Shown here one piece after another: positions 11,301-20,589 of a stretch of DNA of 64,000 nt. The DNA comes from Termitomyces sp. T153. Lineage: Eukaryota > Basidiomycota > Agaricomycetes > Agaricales > Lyophyllaceae. How positions within the stretch are numbered: position 1 is the first letter of the stretch; each line of letters starts with the position of its first letter. Below the pieces are notes generated by a model. That model saw nothing but the letters and a program-made list of their open reading frames with translations. It was not told where the DNA came from and made no database searches. A program made the translations under genes and the position numbers. The stretch is taken from positions 248,001 through 312,000 of the forward strand of contig JACKQL020000005.1 in NCBI GenBank assembly GCA_018296165.2, given 5' to 3'.

Positions 11301-12113
11301 ATTCTAAAGGCCGTTGCCTATTTGGCGAAGAAGTATAACTTGCGCCACATCCGGATTTCAGGTTACAATAAGCGCGCTAACGGAATAGTCGAGCGGCCGC
11401 ATTTCGATGTTCGCCAAGCTCTCTTCAAAGCAGTTGATGGCGATCAGTCTAGGTGGAGTACTGCTACTTACTCTGTCTTTTGGTCAGAACGCGTTATGGT
11501 TCGCAAGCGAATGGGTTGCTCCCCATACTTCGCGGCTACCGGTACCCACCCGCTCCTGCCGGCTGACATAGTGGAAGCGACATACTTGCAACCACCGCCA
11601 AACTCGCTACTATCGACCACAGATCTCATCGCCCGCCGAGCAATTGACCTCCAGCGTCGCCAAGAAGATCTCGACCGCTTGCACAGCCAAGTACTTAGCG
11701 CCCGTCGCTTGGCCGCTATTCGCTTTGAGAAAGATCATTCCGCCACTATTCGCGATTACAATTTCAAAACCGGTGACCTCGTACTAATGAGGAATACTAG
11801 GATCGAAGTAACGCATAACAAGAAGATGAAGCCGCGCTACCTAGGCCCACTTGTGGTAATATCTCGCAACCGTGGCGGCGCTTACATTCTTTGTGAACTA
11901 GATGGCTCCGTGCTACATCGCCCTGTTGCTGCCTTTCGCCTAGTCCCCTATTTCGCTAGAGAACACATAGCCGTGCCTAGCGACGCTTTCGACATCGACA
12001 CCTCACGTCTCAGAGAACTGGAGCAAACAGACCTCGTCGACGACGATGATACTGGCGAGGTCGCCAGTGAAGAAGAATACTACCTCTCGCTAAGCCTTAG
12101 CGGTCTATCCTAA
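8337..12113 (+). CDS. B1 pol: reverse transcriptase, RNase H, integrase
   Basis: Intact 1258-codon ORF in the +1 frame relative to gag, starting at an ATG inside the 53-bp overlap, so expression needs frameshifting or reinitiation. RT lies at about residues 270-460, with FIDD (near residue 400) in place of the usual Y-X-D-D. RNase H lies at about 560-700 (ILAVDTSYIAVGF, then HGPDGLSR). The integrase zinc domain is at about 860-900 (HDDLGH, then CHLC). The DDE core has Asp in YVDTM, Asp in TDNGPP and Glu in VERPH, near residues 925, 982 and 1018. A GPY/F-like module follows (YLGPLVVISRN). No chromodomain is present. It makes and integrates element cDNA. Confidence 0.95.
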   Translation: MFASRPRHPVAFIAESSKEEDSDLAVVISYDHSTGLATCIASCDLDKDVLPTNSDTQTNPALAYLYATASNISDSSLPPRSYLVSTDTSNPLILGQTLPFDPCVTDITPTYVNIPFPAQYIANEPPKRKGVQVKKKYKPVAMKTKPVASHVSEDFRIERQIIGDPLATIPPLNPNPPPFVPTKRFTSERQAKLVDDHDTGFLTSDEINVLVDMVAKQDKAFTWEDSERGSLRPDFFPPVRIPTIPHVPWVQHNRPIPPGLEKEVCEIIRNKISAGVYEPSNSAYRSRWFCVLKKNGKLRIVHSLEPLNRVTIRHSGVPPFPDHVAESFAGRICGATLDLYVGYDERLIDSASRDLTTFQTPFGALRLVTLPMGWTNSVPIFHDDITFILQPEIPHNVLSFIDDVGAKGPKDWKIVNGKPAKHPANPNIRLALWEFFELLNRILQRMKYCGGTFSGHKLVLCAPTFKILGHVCTPSGRVPDESRLALIERWGPCKSLSEVRAFLGTVGVLRIFVKNFAHRAHNLTKLTRVGVPFEFGPDQINAQRDLVKALQDAKPLVPIDYESPDPVILAVDTSYIAVGFYLCQCTGDNRKERRYNRFGSITLNDREARFSQPKLELYGLYRALQALRMYLIGVRNLIIEVDARYIKGMLQNPDIQPSASMNRWIMAIWMFHFKLVHVKGTFHGPDGLSRRPPQPGDPPSDDSDNSVYEDWIDRLHGFVHQVQLPLPLLRQVSTASHRLPPLAEYERSHTLATFASDTDTPPRLATSDDITPLRDDGTTTYSDVPRSAKAIASDARVLLVEKWLHDLVRPDGVSDKDYATFVRYASMFFVTGGKLWRRSRDGAHKLFVPIASRLRVLKAMHDDLGHRGLFATRSALLERFWWPQVSADIMWYLRTCHLCQIHQTTKVLIPPTVATPAPLFSKIYVDTMFMPPSNKFKYIIQGRCSLTHYPEFRMLARENTEAIAKWLYEDVICRWGALSEIVTDNGPPILKAVAYLAKKYNLRHIRISGYNKRANGIVERPHFDVRQALFKAVDGDQSRWSTATYSVFWSERVMVRKRMGCSPYFAATGTHPLLPADIVEATYLQPPPNSLLSTTDLIARRAIDLQRRQEDLDRLHSQVLSARRLAAIRFEKDHSATIRDYNFKTGDLVLMRNTRIEVTHNKKMKPRYLGPLVVISRNRGGAYILCELDGSVLHRPVAAFRLVPYFAREHIAVPSDAFDIDTSRLRELEQTDLVDDDDTGEVASEEEYYLSLSLSGLS

Positions 12114-12138
12114 CCTTGCCTCTTTTCTCCCTATTATT

Positions 12139-12139
<1 letters not shown>

Positions 12140-12212
<73 letters not shown>
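12140..12212 (+). repeat. 73-base poly(A) tract just after B1 pol
   Basis: Uninterrupted run of 73 A residues starting 27 bp after the pol stop. Decayed copy B2 has only a short CAGAAAAACC at the matching place, near 28557. It may be slippage growth of a short A run or a captured mRNA tail. Confidence 0.97.
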
Positions 12213-12213
<1 letters not shown>

Positions 12214-12546
12214 ATCCGCAAATACGTTACAAAAACATTAATCTTTCACAGACACTTTACTTACTACTGTCTTGTTTTCGATGCTGCGCTAGGCTATTCT
12301 GTCGCCAGCGCTCGGCACGCCTCTAGGGGTAATTCGCCATGATGATCTACTGAGCGTTTGCCTTCAAAGCGTCGCTAGCGCTAGGCGACAATCGCTAGTA
12401 CGCCTTATTCTTTGTTTCTCTTTCATTTCCCTCTCAGTTCCTGAATCGTGAACAAAGTACTATACATTTTTGGGGCCCCTTAAGGGGGCTAGTCTGTGTC
12501 CATACGAAGATAAAACTAAAAATTTATATACAGGGGACGGCAGTCG
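12213..12546. other. Region between convergent pol and antisense gene of B1
   Basis: 334 bp with no ORF of note, between the pol stop with its A tract and the antisense stop. It must hold the 3' untranslated end of the antisense transcript. It contains the perfect 12-bp palindrome CCCCTTAAGGGG at 12476-12487 and several TCGCTA words. Confidence 0.6.
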
Positions 12547-14554
12547 CTAGGCGTCGAGGTCGGCGTCGTCTTCGGGAACCTCCCTCGCCTCCGCCTCCTC
12601 CCAATCCCCCTCGCCAACGTTGTTCTCCTCCTGCCAGGCCAGGAAAGCCTGACAGTCTCGCCGATATCCCGCCAGAGTCGCCAGCGTCCGCTTAGCGACT
12701 GTATAGCGAGCCCGTGCCGCTAACAACTCCTCCCTCGCCGCCTCCAGCTCCCTCTGGAACCGTCGTTCCACTCCCGCCGCCCTCTCATCGAAGTCCAGTA
12801 GCGACGCCGCTGTCGTTAGCGGCGTCGGCCAGCCAAGGTCCTCGCCCAGCCACTCCAGTTCGTCGTCGCCAACCTGGCGCAATGGAGTATCGCTCCAGGT
12901 TCCCTAACAAAGCAGTTAGCGATCAAGAAGTTAGCAAAAGGAAAGAACTTACTCGTCGAACGACCTCAACCTCCTCAGCCTGCTCCTCCTCCTCAGCAGC
13001 GACGGGTACAACTTCTTCTTCCTCGCCCTCGACCTCCATGTCGCTCGCTTCCCGCTCTACCTCGGCGACCGTCGCCAAGGGAGTCGCCTCTCTCATCCCC
13101 ACGTCCTCGTCTTCCCCCTCGTTGGCGACTGTTCGAGGTCGCTTAGCGCTAGCGACCGACGAAGGACTTGCTGGCCGTTTCCGCGCCAGAGGCACGTCGT
13201 CGTCGCCATCGTCGTCACTGCGGTCCTCGTCGCTCTCCACCACTGCCCTGCTCTTCACCTTGGCGCCTCCGCTGCCGCTAACCCCAGCCTCCTCCTGCGA
13301 CGTCGGCAAGTTCAAGCTCGAATGCTCGACCTCGATCGCCTCCCCTCGCATCGCCCGCTCCCTCTGCCGCTCCACAAAAGCCCGCGCGTTCCTTACCGAC
13401 GCCGCCTTGATCGCTATCTTCTTAGCGAATTTACTGCCAGTGCTCCTCGATGACTGGCCGCTGTGCGAACAGCTCTTCCTGGTACTGTCGCAGCGATAGC
13501 ACGGCTGGACCCCCGTGGGGTACCAGCAGCCTTCTGGGTCATTGTCGGCCCAGCAGTTGTCGCACTAAAAGAAGGTGTTAGCGACAAGAAGAGAAAAGAT
13601 CGCTAAGTACTCACCGCTCCTTGCGTGCGCTTATATTCTTGCCGCCTCTCTAGCGACACTGTTACCTTGCCTTTAGCCTTGTCCAACTTCACTCCTGCTC
13701 CCAGACCTGTATCCACCACCGTCGTCGTCCTTCGCCATCGAAGGAGTGTCGCCAAGCGCTTGTCGGTAAACGTTTCTTCAACATGATCCTGCAGGAAAGG
13801 TTAGCGATTGTCGCCAAGGATTAGCGAAAAAGAAAGAAGACTCACCTCAATATCCTCGTCCTCCTCATCTTGTGCTTTTGCCTTTCCCTTCCCCTTCCCT
13901 TTGCTCCTCGGGGTTGTCGCCAATCTTGGCGACGTCGCCAACCCCCTAGCGACGCCGCCAGGCGCAGCCTTGGGAGTCGAGGGGCCCGCTTCTTGAATGT
14001 CCCCACGATTCGCCGCCTCCTCGTTCCCCCGACCCTCGCCTCGTTCCTCCCCCCTCGCCACCGCTGTCGCACCTACCGGGTGCTGGAAGAAAAACTGGTC
14101 ATTTGGTGACAAGTCTTCAAAGAGCTAACGTACCTTAGCAGTGTCGCTAGCGCTAGCGACTACTGGGGCACTTACCGTCATTCCCGCCGTGAGGTCGTCC
14201 ATTAAGAACTCCAGCGAAGGGTCGACTGGCGCCTGGCGATCGCGTCAGAAGTCATCGCTAACAAGAAGAGAAGAAGACACTTACGAAGTGGACATCAAAT
14301 GGGCGAACCCATTCTTCCCCCTTGTACTCCTCATACAGCTGGCGACACTCCTTCTCGACAGTCGCCAACTCCGGCCACTCCACTCCACTCCCCGAGGTCT
14401 TGAACCATTGCAGCCACGTCTGAAATATGGCGGTGACCGCCAAGCGAGGATCCTTCGCCAACGACGCACGAGCCACAGCGAGCAATCGGTCGACGCGGTC
14501 CAGAAAGGCGTGGGCCATCGTGATCTTTTCAAGTTGCGATGCGAGGTCAGACAT
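12547..14554 (-). CDS. Spliced antisense gene of B1 (six exons, zinc-cluster-like protein)
   Basis: Opposite-strand gene between pol and the 3' LTR. Exons by inspection: 14554-14285, 14232-14134, 14082-13846, 13788-13615, 13564-12953, 12903-12547. The five introns are 52, 51, 57, 50 and 49 bp, all GT-AG and all phase 0, with CTGAC/CTAAC-like branch sites. Joined, they give 582 codons from ATG to stop. Exon 1 is helical (WLQWFKTSGSGVEWPEL). Exon 3 is basic and Gly/Lys-rich. Exon 5 opens with six cysteines (C-X2-C-X8-C-X8-C-X2-C-X6-C), then basic and very acidic stretches. Exon 6 is a probable coiled coil (RRFQRELEAAREELLAAR). The motif resembles Zn(II)2Cys6 clusters, so a nuclear DNA-binding or regulatory role is possible but not shown. 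Intron 1 has a closer TTAG acceptor, which would give an immediate stop. Confidence 0.85.
13469..13564 (-). other. Six-cysteine cluster of the B1 antisense protein
   Basis: Cysteines at exon 5 positions 1, 4, 13, 22, 25 and 32, with arginine and lysine before the last one (RKSC). Fungal Zn(II)2Cys6 domains have C-X2-C-X6-C, a loop, then C-X2-C-X6-C; only the first half is two residues longer here. The exon begins exactly at the first cysteine codon. Confidence 0.75.
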
Positions 14555-14717
14555 AGCGATAAGATCGAGATGTAGAGATGATTAGACGATAAGGAAGTGG
14601 GATGATGAAGTTCGAGCGATACCGCCAGCTACTTTTACTCGAATCTCCTTGGCGCACGGACCAGGCATTCGAGCACGTGATTTCGAGGTTGACTGAGGAC
14701 AGTCAATATTTCAGTAC

Positions 14718-14726
14718 GGGGGAGGA
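14718..14726 (+). other. Polypurine tract of B1
   Basis: GGGGGAGGA directly before the 3' LTR start TGATGAG. It is the plus-strand priming site for DNA synthesis. Confidence 0.8.
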
Positions 14727-15855
14727 TGATGAGCCCCAGTTATCGCTGAGCACCATTTTTGACATTTCGGACTTAGCGGCAGCTGACTACTTTGAACCCG
14801 ACGCAAGTCACAACACTCAGCGCACGGGACTTAGCACGAGGATGGGACCGAATCACGAGACTCTAGCAATCACGAGACTTATCAATCACGAGGAATATCA
14901 CGTGAAGTCTGGAACTTAGGTCTAGATCCTCAAGGCCTAGACTCCCCCTAGCGACGATTACTAGCGACACTAGCGATCTTGGCGACCAAACAAGGCTCTA
15001 CCATATATGGACAAATTATCAGACGCGTACCTTTTTCCCTATCATTTAGTTACCGAGCTTACACATATACTGGGACGGCGTCTGCGCTTCAGGAGTTGAC
15101 AGCGGACTCGTTCTTTTTTTTTGGTTTTATTAGCAATTAGTCGTCGCTAAGACCTCATCTACGACCCTTTTACTTAGTTACAAGACTGACGTCTGGCACG
15201 CACCGTAAACAGTGACAGACGCCGTCGCTAGTGGCACTTAATTGCTTACCCTCCCTTACTGTACTCTGGGAACATATAAATACTGCTTGTACATAGAACT
15301 CATACAAGGCAATTACCATCGACTTCCACCATCGGATCGTACCTCTCTATAAGCCTACCAGCTTAAGATTTCGTCTACCCCTTTGTCTCTCTCTCATCTC
15401 GTCTTCGACTTAGGCTTAGCGACAAGCCTCTTCGACTTCGACATCGACTTCGTGTGGTACCAATTACGGGTGCCCGTTAGCGTTATTTCGACTTAGCGAC
15501 GTTAGCGACTACGGCTAACGACTAGTTTACGTTCGTCCTTTGATTTCAGTCTTTCCCTTTGTCATTTCCTCTCTTTCGCTCTATCCCTTTCACCACCGTT
15601 AAGGGATCGCTTAGTCTTAGCAACGTTATCCGTCTTCACTCATCTTCCCCTTATTATCACTAGCGACCGCAGCTAGCGATAGCGACCAACTTCTACTTCA
15701 CCTCGAATACACCATTTCAACTCTCGTTCTCTGGGACGGTTACTGACTCGCCCTCATTATTAACTTCCTACTGCCAGCTACCCTATCTAGTGACTAGTGT
15801 TTGGTCCTCTCTTTTTGGTTTCCTGCACGGCACTAGGCGGCATAGGAGCACATCA
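14727..15855 (+). repeat. B1 3' LTR
   Basis: Near-identical to 4545-5674 and ends CACATCA. Its TATAAAT is at 15275-15281. The antisense gene starts 172 bp to the left, so this LTR may also supply the antisense promoter; no antisense TATA was identified. Confidence 0.96.
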
Positions 15856-15859
15856 GCGT
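15856..15859. repeat. Target-site duplication of B1, right copy (GCGT)
   Basis: Second copy of GCGT, directly after the 3' LTR. Confidence 0.85.
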
Positions 15860-17000
15860 TGGTTGGGGGATTAGGCATCGGGGCGGGCAGGGGACAAGAG
15901 GGGTTGACAGAAAAAGGGGGTCGGGGCGCCCCAGGGCCCATGGGCTGTCGCGGGGGAACTGGGGCGTTGGGACGGGGTGGAGGGGCATTGCTACGAGGGG
16001 CGCGGAGATCGAAGTGGGGGGGTCAGTCTTGTTGGGGCCCGTTGCGTGGGGAGTGTTCGTCAGTGGGGTTGCCCGGCTCGTCAATATAGGAGAGGGTCCT
16101 GTTGTTGTTGTCAACGCGTAGGGGCGGTTGTTGGGAACGGAGTTTGGGGGCGGCGGGTTGGTCCCAGGTTTGGAAGGCACTGGGCACGGAGCTGGCCCAG
16201 GGCCGGGCAGAGAGAGCCAAGGTGTGGGCAGCGGGTTGGTCGAACAACCCCCCCATGGGGTTGAGGTTCCTCAAGATGCTGGAGGCCGCGTTGAGTTCTT
16301 CCTGCTGACGGGGAACGGAAGATGGGGCTTCGTTTTGTGTCCTGACGAGTTCCTCGCGTTGCACATGGAAGGAGCGGGCGGGATCCAGAGGGTCTTCAAA
16401 GGGGCAGGGGTTCGGGCTAGTGTGGATTTCTTCAACCAAGGCGCGGAGCTCGTTCCATAATGTCATCAATGCCCAGGGTGCCTTGCATATTCTCCGGGAG
16501 GTTCCCTTGCAGGTAGCATTCGTGGAAGTCGAGGAGTCAATCCGCCCAGTGGAGGACTTCGTTGCATTGCTGGGCATAGGCTTTGATCCTTTGCTGCCTA
16601 GGAGAAGGAGGGGTTTGAGCGGCAAACGGTGGGCGGGGGGAGAATAGTTATCCGTGGCCTCCGGAGGGACTGGGGCTGCAGCGGGGATTGGGTACGCATA
16701 GTAATGGGCAGGGGGGAGGTAGGCGTGGTTGGGGGGTGCTGCGGAGTATCCTCCAGGGTTGATACGAGGGTTGTTGCCATTGGCATGGAATGCGGGAGGG
16801 CGGCGCCAGCCTGGGGGTATTCCCTGGCTGATGGAGGGGGCGTAGACTGCCTGGTTGGGGTCAGGGGTCCAATGATGGGGCATGTATTGGTCCGCAAAGG
16901 GACCCGGGTAGAATGGGGCGTAGGAATTTTCCAGTAGGGGCCGGCTGTAGGTGTCGGTTGGGTAACTGACGGGGTTGTACATGGGGTTAAACGCAGACAT
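15860..17000 (-). pseudogene. A1 gag, N-terminal part
   Basis: Starts with ATG at 17000 (MSAFNPMYNPVSYPTDTYS), shortly after the primer site, and runs leftwards to the B1 insertion. It is Pro/Tyr/Ala-rich at first, then helical (LRALVEEIHTSPNP, LNAASSILRNLNPMGG). One in-frame TGA lies near 16023. Beyond that the same frame continues to 15860 and resumes at 4544. Copies A5 (48570-49086) and A6 (57510-58020) carry the same N-terminus. Confidence 0.88.
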
Positions 17001-17019
17001 CGAGAACGGGGTAAGGGGG

Positions 17020-17032
17020 AGTCTTGATATTA
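17020..17032 (-). other. Self-complementary primer binding site of A1
   Basis: On the element strand, TAATATCAAGACT directly follows the LTR end TGACA. It is the exact reverse complement of AGTCTTGATATTA at the predicted transcript start in the same LTR (17760-17748). There is no TGG, so it does not look tRNA-primed. This matches self-priming in the Tf1/sushi group of Ty3 elements. Confidence 0.8.
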
Positions 17033-18024
17033 TGTCAGGTTCCGCTGACGACGGGGGCTCAGTACACTGGCGAGTCCTTACTAGGCGGACGCGATGTCCT
17101 GCGCTTATAACCAGGCATCCAGAGTTGGAGCGGAGGTGGGGAAAGCTTGCAAGGGGGTCCCTAGGGAGAGCGGCCCAAGTAAGTCCTGAATGGTCCGGAG
17201 GAGTCTAAGACCAAAGGTACTGGTCGTTGACCCAGGGCGGGTGTCAGGGCTAGTTTGTGGGCGCACAAATAGATTGCGGGGTAGGCGGGGGCTTCTCGGG
17301 TGATGGGGGCAGGGTCGGAGCTGGATAGGGGATTACCAGGGCTTGATGGGTTCTGGGGCTGAGGAGGTAGCAAGGTTCAGAATTGTCGTAAGAATGTTCA
17401 GGTTGTGGCACATGCGCGGAGTTCGTACTGACGTAGGGGGCAAGGGAATCTTTAGAGGAACAAAGGAAATATGTACAGTCGAGACTGACATGGCCAGGAA
17501 CGGTGGGGGAAGGTTTCAGGGGGGTGTTGATGGTTACGGAGAGGGAGTTGCCATCGGGGTTTGCTGGAGAAGCATCGGAGTTATCTAGTGTGGGCGCAAA
17601 AGTGTGGGCGGGGTTCAGGGGAGTTAGACGGGAAATCGGGAGGGGTTGGGGACAGAGACAAGACGAGACTGAGAAAAAGATAGATTCAAAACTTAAAAAC
17701 AGAAATAGAGATGGGATGAGAGACAAAACATAGGAAACTGGTAAATGTAATATCAAGACTAAAGTTCGAGGAGTTATTCTACGACTTATATACCAACTAC
17801 TGGGTACCTTGGAGGGTGGCGGATATGGTGGCAGGGGTCGACAGAGCTGTGCGGAGTCGACGGGTGTCAGGTACAATCATACATCCCCGACCCCCTACCC
17901 TAGTTTACCCGACCCATCCCGGAGTATCACAACATCCCCGGAGCGGCCGCGCCCCCAACTGATCCCATCAGAATACCGCTGTGGCCCAACCTTGGGAGCA
18001 GTGTCTAGGGAGCGGGTCGTGACA
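17033..18024 (-). repeat. A1 5' LTR
   Basis: 992 bp, TGTCACGACCC...GGAACCTGACA on the minus strand, with inverted ends TGTCA/TGACA. Long spurious ORFs cross it. It abuts A2 pol sequence at 18025, so A1 probably inserted into A2. Confidence 0.9.
17748..17792 (-). promoter_or_regulatory. Core promoter and predicted transcript start of A1 LTR
   Basis: TATATAAG at 17792-17785 and the predicted start AGTCTTGATATTA at 17760-17748, a spacing of 32 nt. The same pair at the same spacing recurs at 40294/40326 and 47707/47739 and, with GAGATTA, at 57272/57305. Confidence 0.7.
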
Positions 18025-18136
18025 CATGGCATGTAGATGTTTGGGGGGATTACCACTCAGTGGTTGAATGCATTCTGTTCAGCTTCAAATGTTTTTTTTG
18101 GATACATGTCAGACCTTTAGGTGAGGGCATCAGGCT

Positions 18137-19627
18137 TCATGCCGAGTCATCTGGGGTGGTAGTGGATGGTGAAGTCACACTTTGGCACTTGCTGTCCCAA
18201 TCCCAAGCACTTGCTGTCCCAATCCCAAGGGGTGTCCATCTGCATGAGTCAGTTGAGAGGTTTGGTGATTCCTGAGTAGTTGTCAATGAATCAGTGGTAA
18301 AAGTTAGCAAACCCCAGGAATGACTGCACCTCCTTGACATTCCATGGTGGGGGCCAGTTGAGTATTGTGTCAACCTTGGTGGGGTCCATGTGCATGCCAT
18401 TGGGGGTGACAATGACTCTGAGATATTTGACCTCTGTCATGTGGAAGGAGCATTTTTTGGGTTTGGCATGGAGGTGATACTCTTGGAGTTGTTCCAAGAC
18501 ATGGCAGACATGCTCTGGGTGCTCTGCCACCAAGTTTGAGTAGATCAGAATGTCATGCAGATACACAATAACAAAAATGTTGTTCATGTTGTGGAAGATG
18601 TCGTTCATGAAGTACTGGGAGGTGGTGGGGGAGTTAGTCATTTCAAAGGGCATTACGAGGTACTCAAAGAGGCCATAGTGGGTGCAAAAGGCAGTCTTTC
18701 ATTCATGCCCTGGAGCGATCCAGATGTTGTTGTAGCCGGAACAGAGGTCTATCTTTGTGTAGATCTTAGCACTGCAGAGGTGGTCAACAAGATCTCCAAT
18801 CAGGAGGAGTGGGTACCAGTTCTTTTTGGTGACTTTGTTGAGTCCCCAATAATCCACACAGAGTTGGAGTGATCCATCCTTCTTCTTAGGAACAAGACCA
18901 GGGTGCCAGTGGCAGAGATTGACAGGCATATGAAGCCCTTGCCAAGCATGTCATTGAGGTATTCCTTCAGGGCCTGGAGCTTGATCTTGGACATGTTGTA
19001 GATCTTGCCAAATGGAGGTGAGGTGCCTTCTTTGAGGTCAATCTTGTGGTCATAGGAATGGTGCAGGGGAAGTTCTTTGGCACTCCCTTCAGAGAACATG
19101 TCAGCGAACTCATGATACTCTGGAGGAACTACTTTGGATAGGATCTGTCCCTCCATTTTGCTCTCCAGCATGGTGGTTCCTGCACGGAGGTGCTCTTCTG
19201 GTAGGACTGGCATGATTTGTAACTGGAAGGCGGGGGTGCCATCTTGTAAAAGGCATGCAAAGGGGGCAGTGCCAATGATTTTGATGTCAAGGCTTCCAGA
19301 GGCAACAGAGTTGGACATTGGGGTGGTAGTGGTTGAGTCCGGAGTGGTGGCGGAGTTGGTCAGGGTTTTCGAGCATTGCTGGTTGGGGTACAACGGGCCT
19401 TTGTATTGGTTCTGAGGTATGTTGGGAGGCAGCTGTAATAATTGGATTGAGGGTGACCAAGGTGGAGTTGCACTTTCTTCTTTGTCGAGGTTGTTGTTGG
19501 GGGTTGAGGGGGTCTGGGCCGCTCTGTAGGTGCTGGTGCTGGGGTGGGAGATGTCAGAGTCCAAGATAGACTGGAGGCAGAGGGGGATGGCAGCTGCTAA
19601 ACTTGCTTCGGGGCTGGGGAATTGCAT
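18137..19627 (-). pseudogene. A2 reverse transcriptase, decayed
   Basis: RT frames broken by frameshifts near 18700-18930. The catalytic box reads YLHD instead of YLDD. The protease-RT linker ([21 protein letters not shown]) is present at about 19150. It contains a longer linker than A1, with extra sequence near 19330-19530, so A1 may carry a deletion there. Non-functional. Confidence 0.85.
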
Positions 19628-20480
19628 GGTGAGATTCTTCCAGTCGATGTTGGGGTTGATGTCTTGCAGTCACAGGAGTCCGAGCATGATCAGAGTCGAC
19701 AGAGGTAGTTGGGTGACAAGGAGCTGGGCCTGAAACTGCAGGTCATTGTCAAGGGTGAGGGTGTTGTCTTGGTATTGAGTGATTCTGGTTGTGGCAGGGC
19801 TGCCATCAAAGAGTTGAAGCTTGAGGGGTTTGTTGAGGTCATTGCATTGGAGGTCGAGTTGACTGCTGACAAAGGTGCTAGAGGCACCACTGTTGATGAG
19901 GGCAGGGAATACCTTGGGCAAGCCATCAAGTCAGACATTGATGACGAACAACTGTGCAGACCTGGAGTGGAGCTGCAGAGGAGTCCAGGAGTGATTGATC
20001 GTGGTCTCAGAGTTCTCAGAGGAGGGGAGACATTGAAAGGTACCAGCCTGGAGTTGGTGGGGTTGTCCCAGTCAAGGTGGAGGGTGAGGCTGGGCCAGTT
20101 GCTGTGGGGGTTGGTGGAGCAGAGCCATGAGAACCCTAAGACAATGGGGGTGGAGGGGTGTAGTTTTGTAACAAGTAGTCGGAGTTCTCGTTGTCATCCA
20201 TTGGTGAAGGTCATGGTCATTTCCAGGCAGTGTGTGATGTCTCCTGCTGGGGTGGGGTCTCCATCAAAGAGTTTGAGGGGAATCGAGGCAGGGAGGCATT
20301 GGGGGGGGGGGGGGGGGGCAAGTGCTGCCAGGGATTCATTGATGAAGTTATCAGTGGTGCCACTGTCAACTAGTGTGGGGATGGGGTTGTCAATGAAGGG
20401 AAGAGTGGTGCAGAGGAGGAGGTTGGTGGAGGAATGGGAGGGGGGGTGTGCTGGGAGGTTGTCCAGGGCAAGTATCATTG
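19627..20480 (-). pseudogene. A2 tandem retropepsin-like domains, decayed
   Basis: Unit 1 has LVDSGTTDNFINESLAAL near 20380 and unit 2 has LINSGASSTFVSSQ near 19890, where the catalytic Asp has become Asn. This copy has the family's two units in the same order as A1 and A6. Confidence 0.82.
20301..20318. repeat. 18-base poly(G) tract in A2 protease region
   Basis: Uninterrupted G run where A1 has GGAGGGGTTGTGGGG (about 3020). Probably slippage. Confidence 0.95.
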
Positions 20481-20589
20481 CACAGGGAAGTGTGGCCAGG
20501 GCAGAGAAGACATTGGGGCCTGGTCCATGGTCTAGTGCATCTTCAAGACCTAAACCACTGACTCGTTTTCTGTAAACTGGTAGTCACAG

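Larger units (their letters stand above)
4545..15855 (+). mobile_element. B1: complete family B Ty3/gypsy element, 11.3 kb, with antisense gene
   Basis: Complete LTR retrotransposon with near-identical 1.13-kb LTRs, target duplication GCGT, a primer site, a gag-protease ORF, a pol ORF in another frame, a 73-base A tract, a spliced gene on the opposite strand, a polypurine tract and a 3' LTR. It is inserted in A1 gag. The two LTRs differ by about one T in a T-run and two adjacent bases (ATGGAA against ATACAA), so insertion is recent. All coding frames are open and CpG-rich, unlike the decayed copies B2 and B3, so this copy may be active. Confidence 0.97.

Noticed and set aside
12140..12212. 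B1 as a non-LTR or processed insertion because of its A tract
   Set aside because: The element has two LTRs, a target duplication and a primer site; the A tract is internal.
13808..14109. Plus-strand ORFs opposite the antisense gene
   Set aside because: Shadow frames of exon 3; low complexity and not conserved in family B.
14233..14284. Alternative acceptor TTAG for intron 1 of the antisense gene
   Set aside because: Gives an immediate in-frame TGA; the CGCCAG acceptor keeps the frame.
14602..14919. ORF reading into the B1 3' LTR
   Set aside because: Same peptide end appears at 4545-4737 because both are LTR sequence; no domain and no function expected.
17250..17876. 208-codon minus-strand ORF in the A1 LTR
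   Set aside because: Lies wholly in LTR sequence, crosses promoter and transcript start, and is broken in all other LTR copies.
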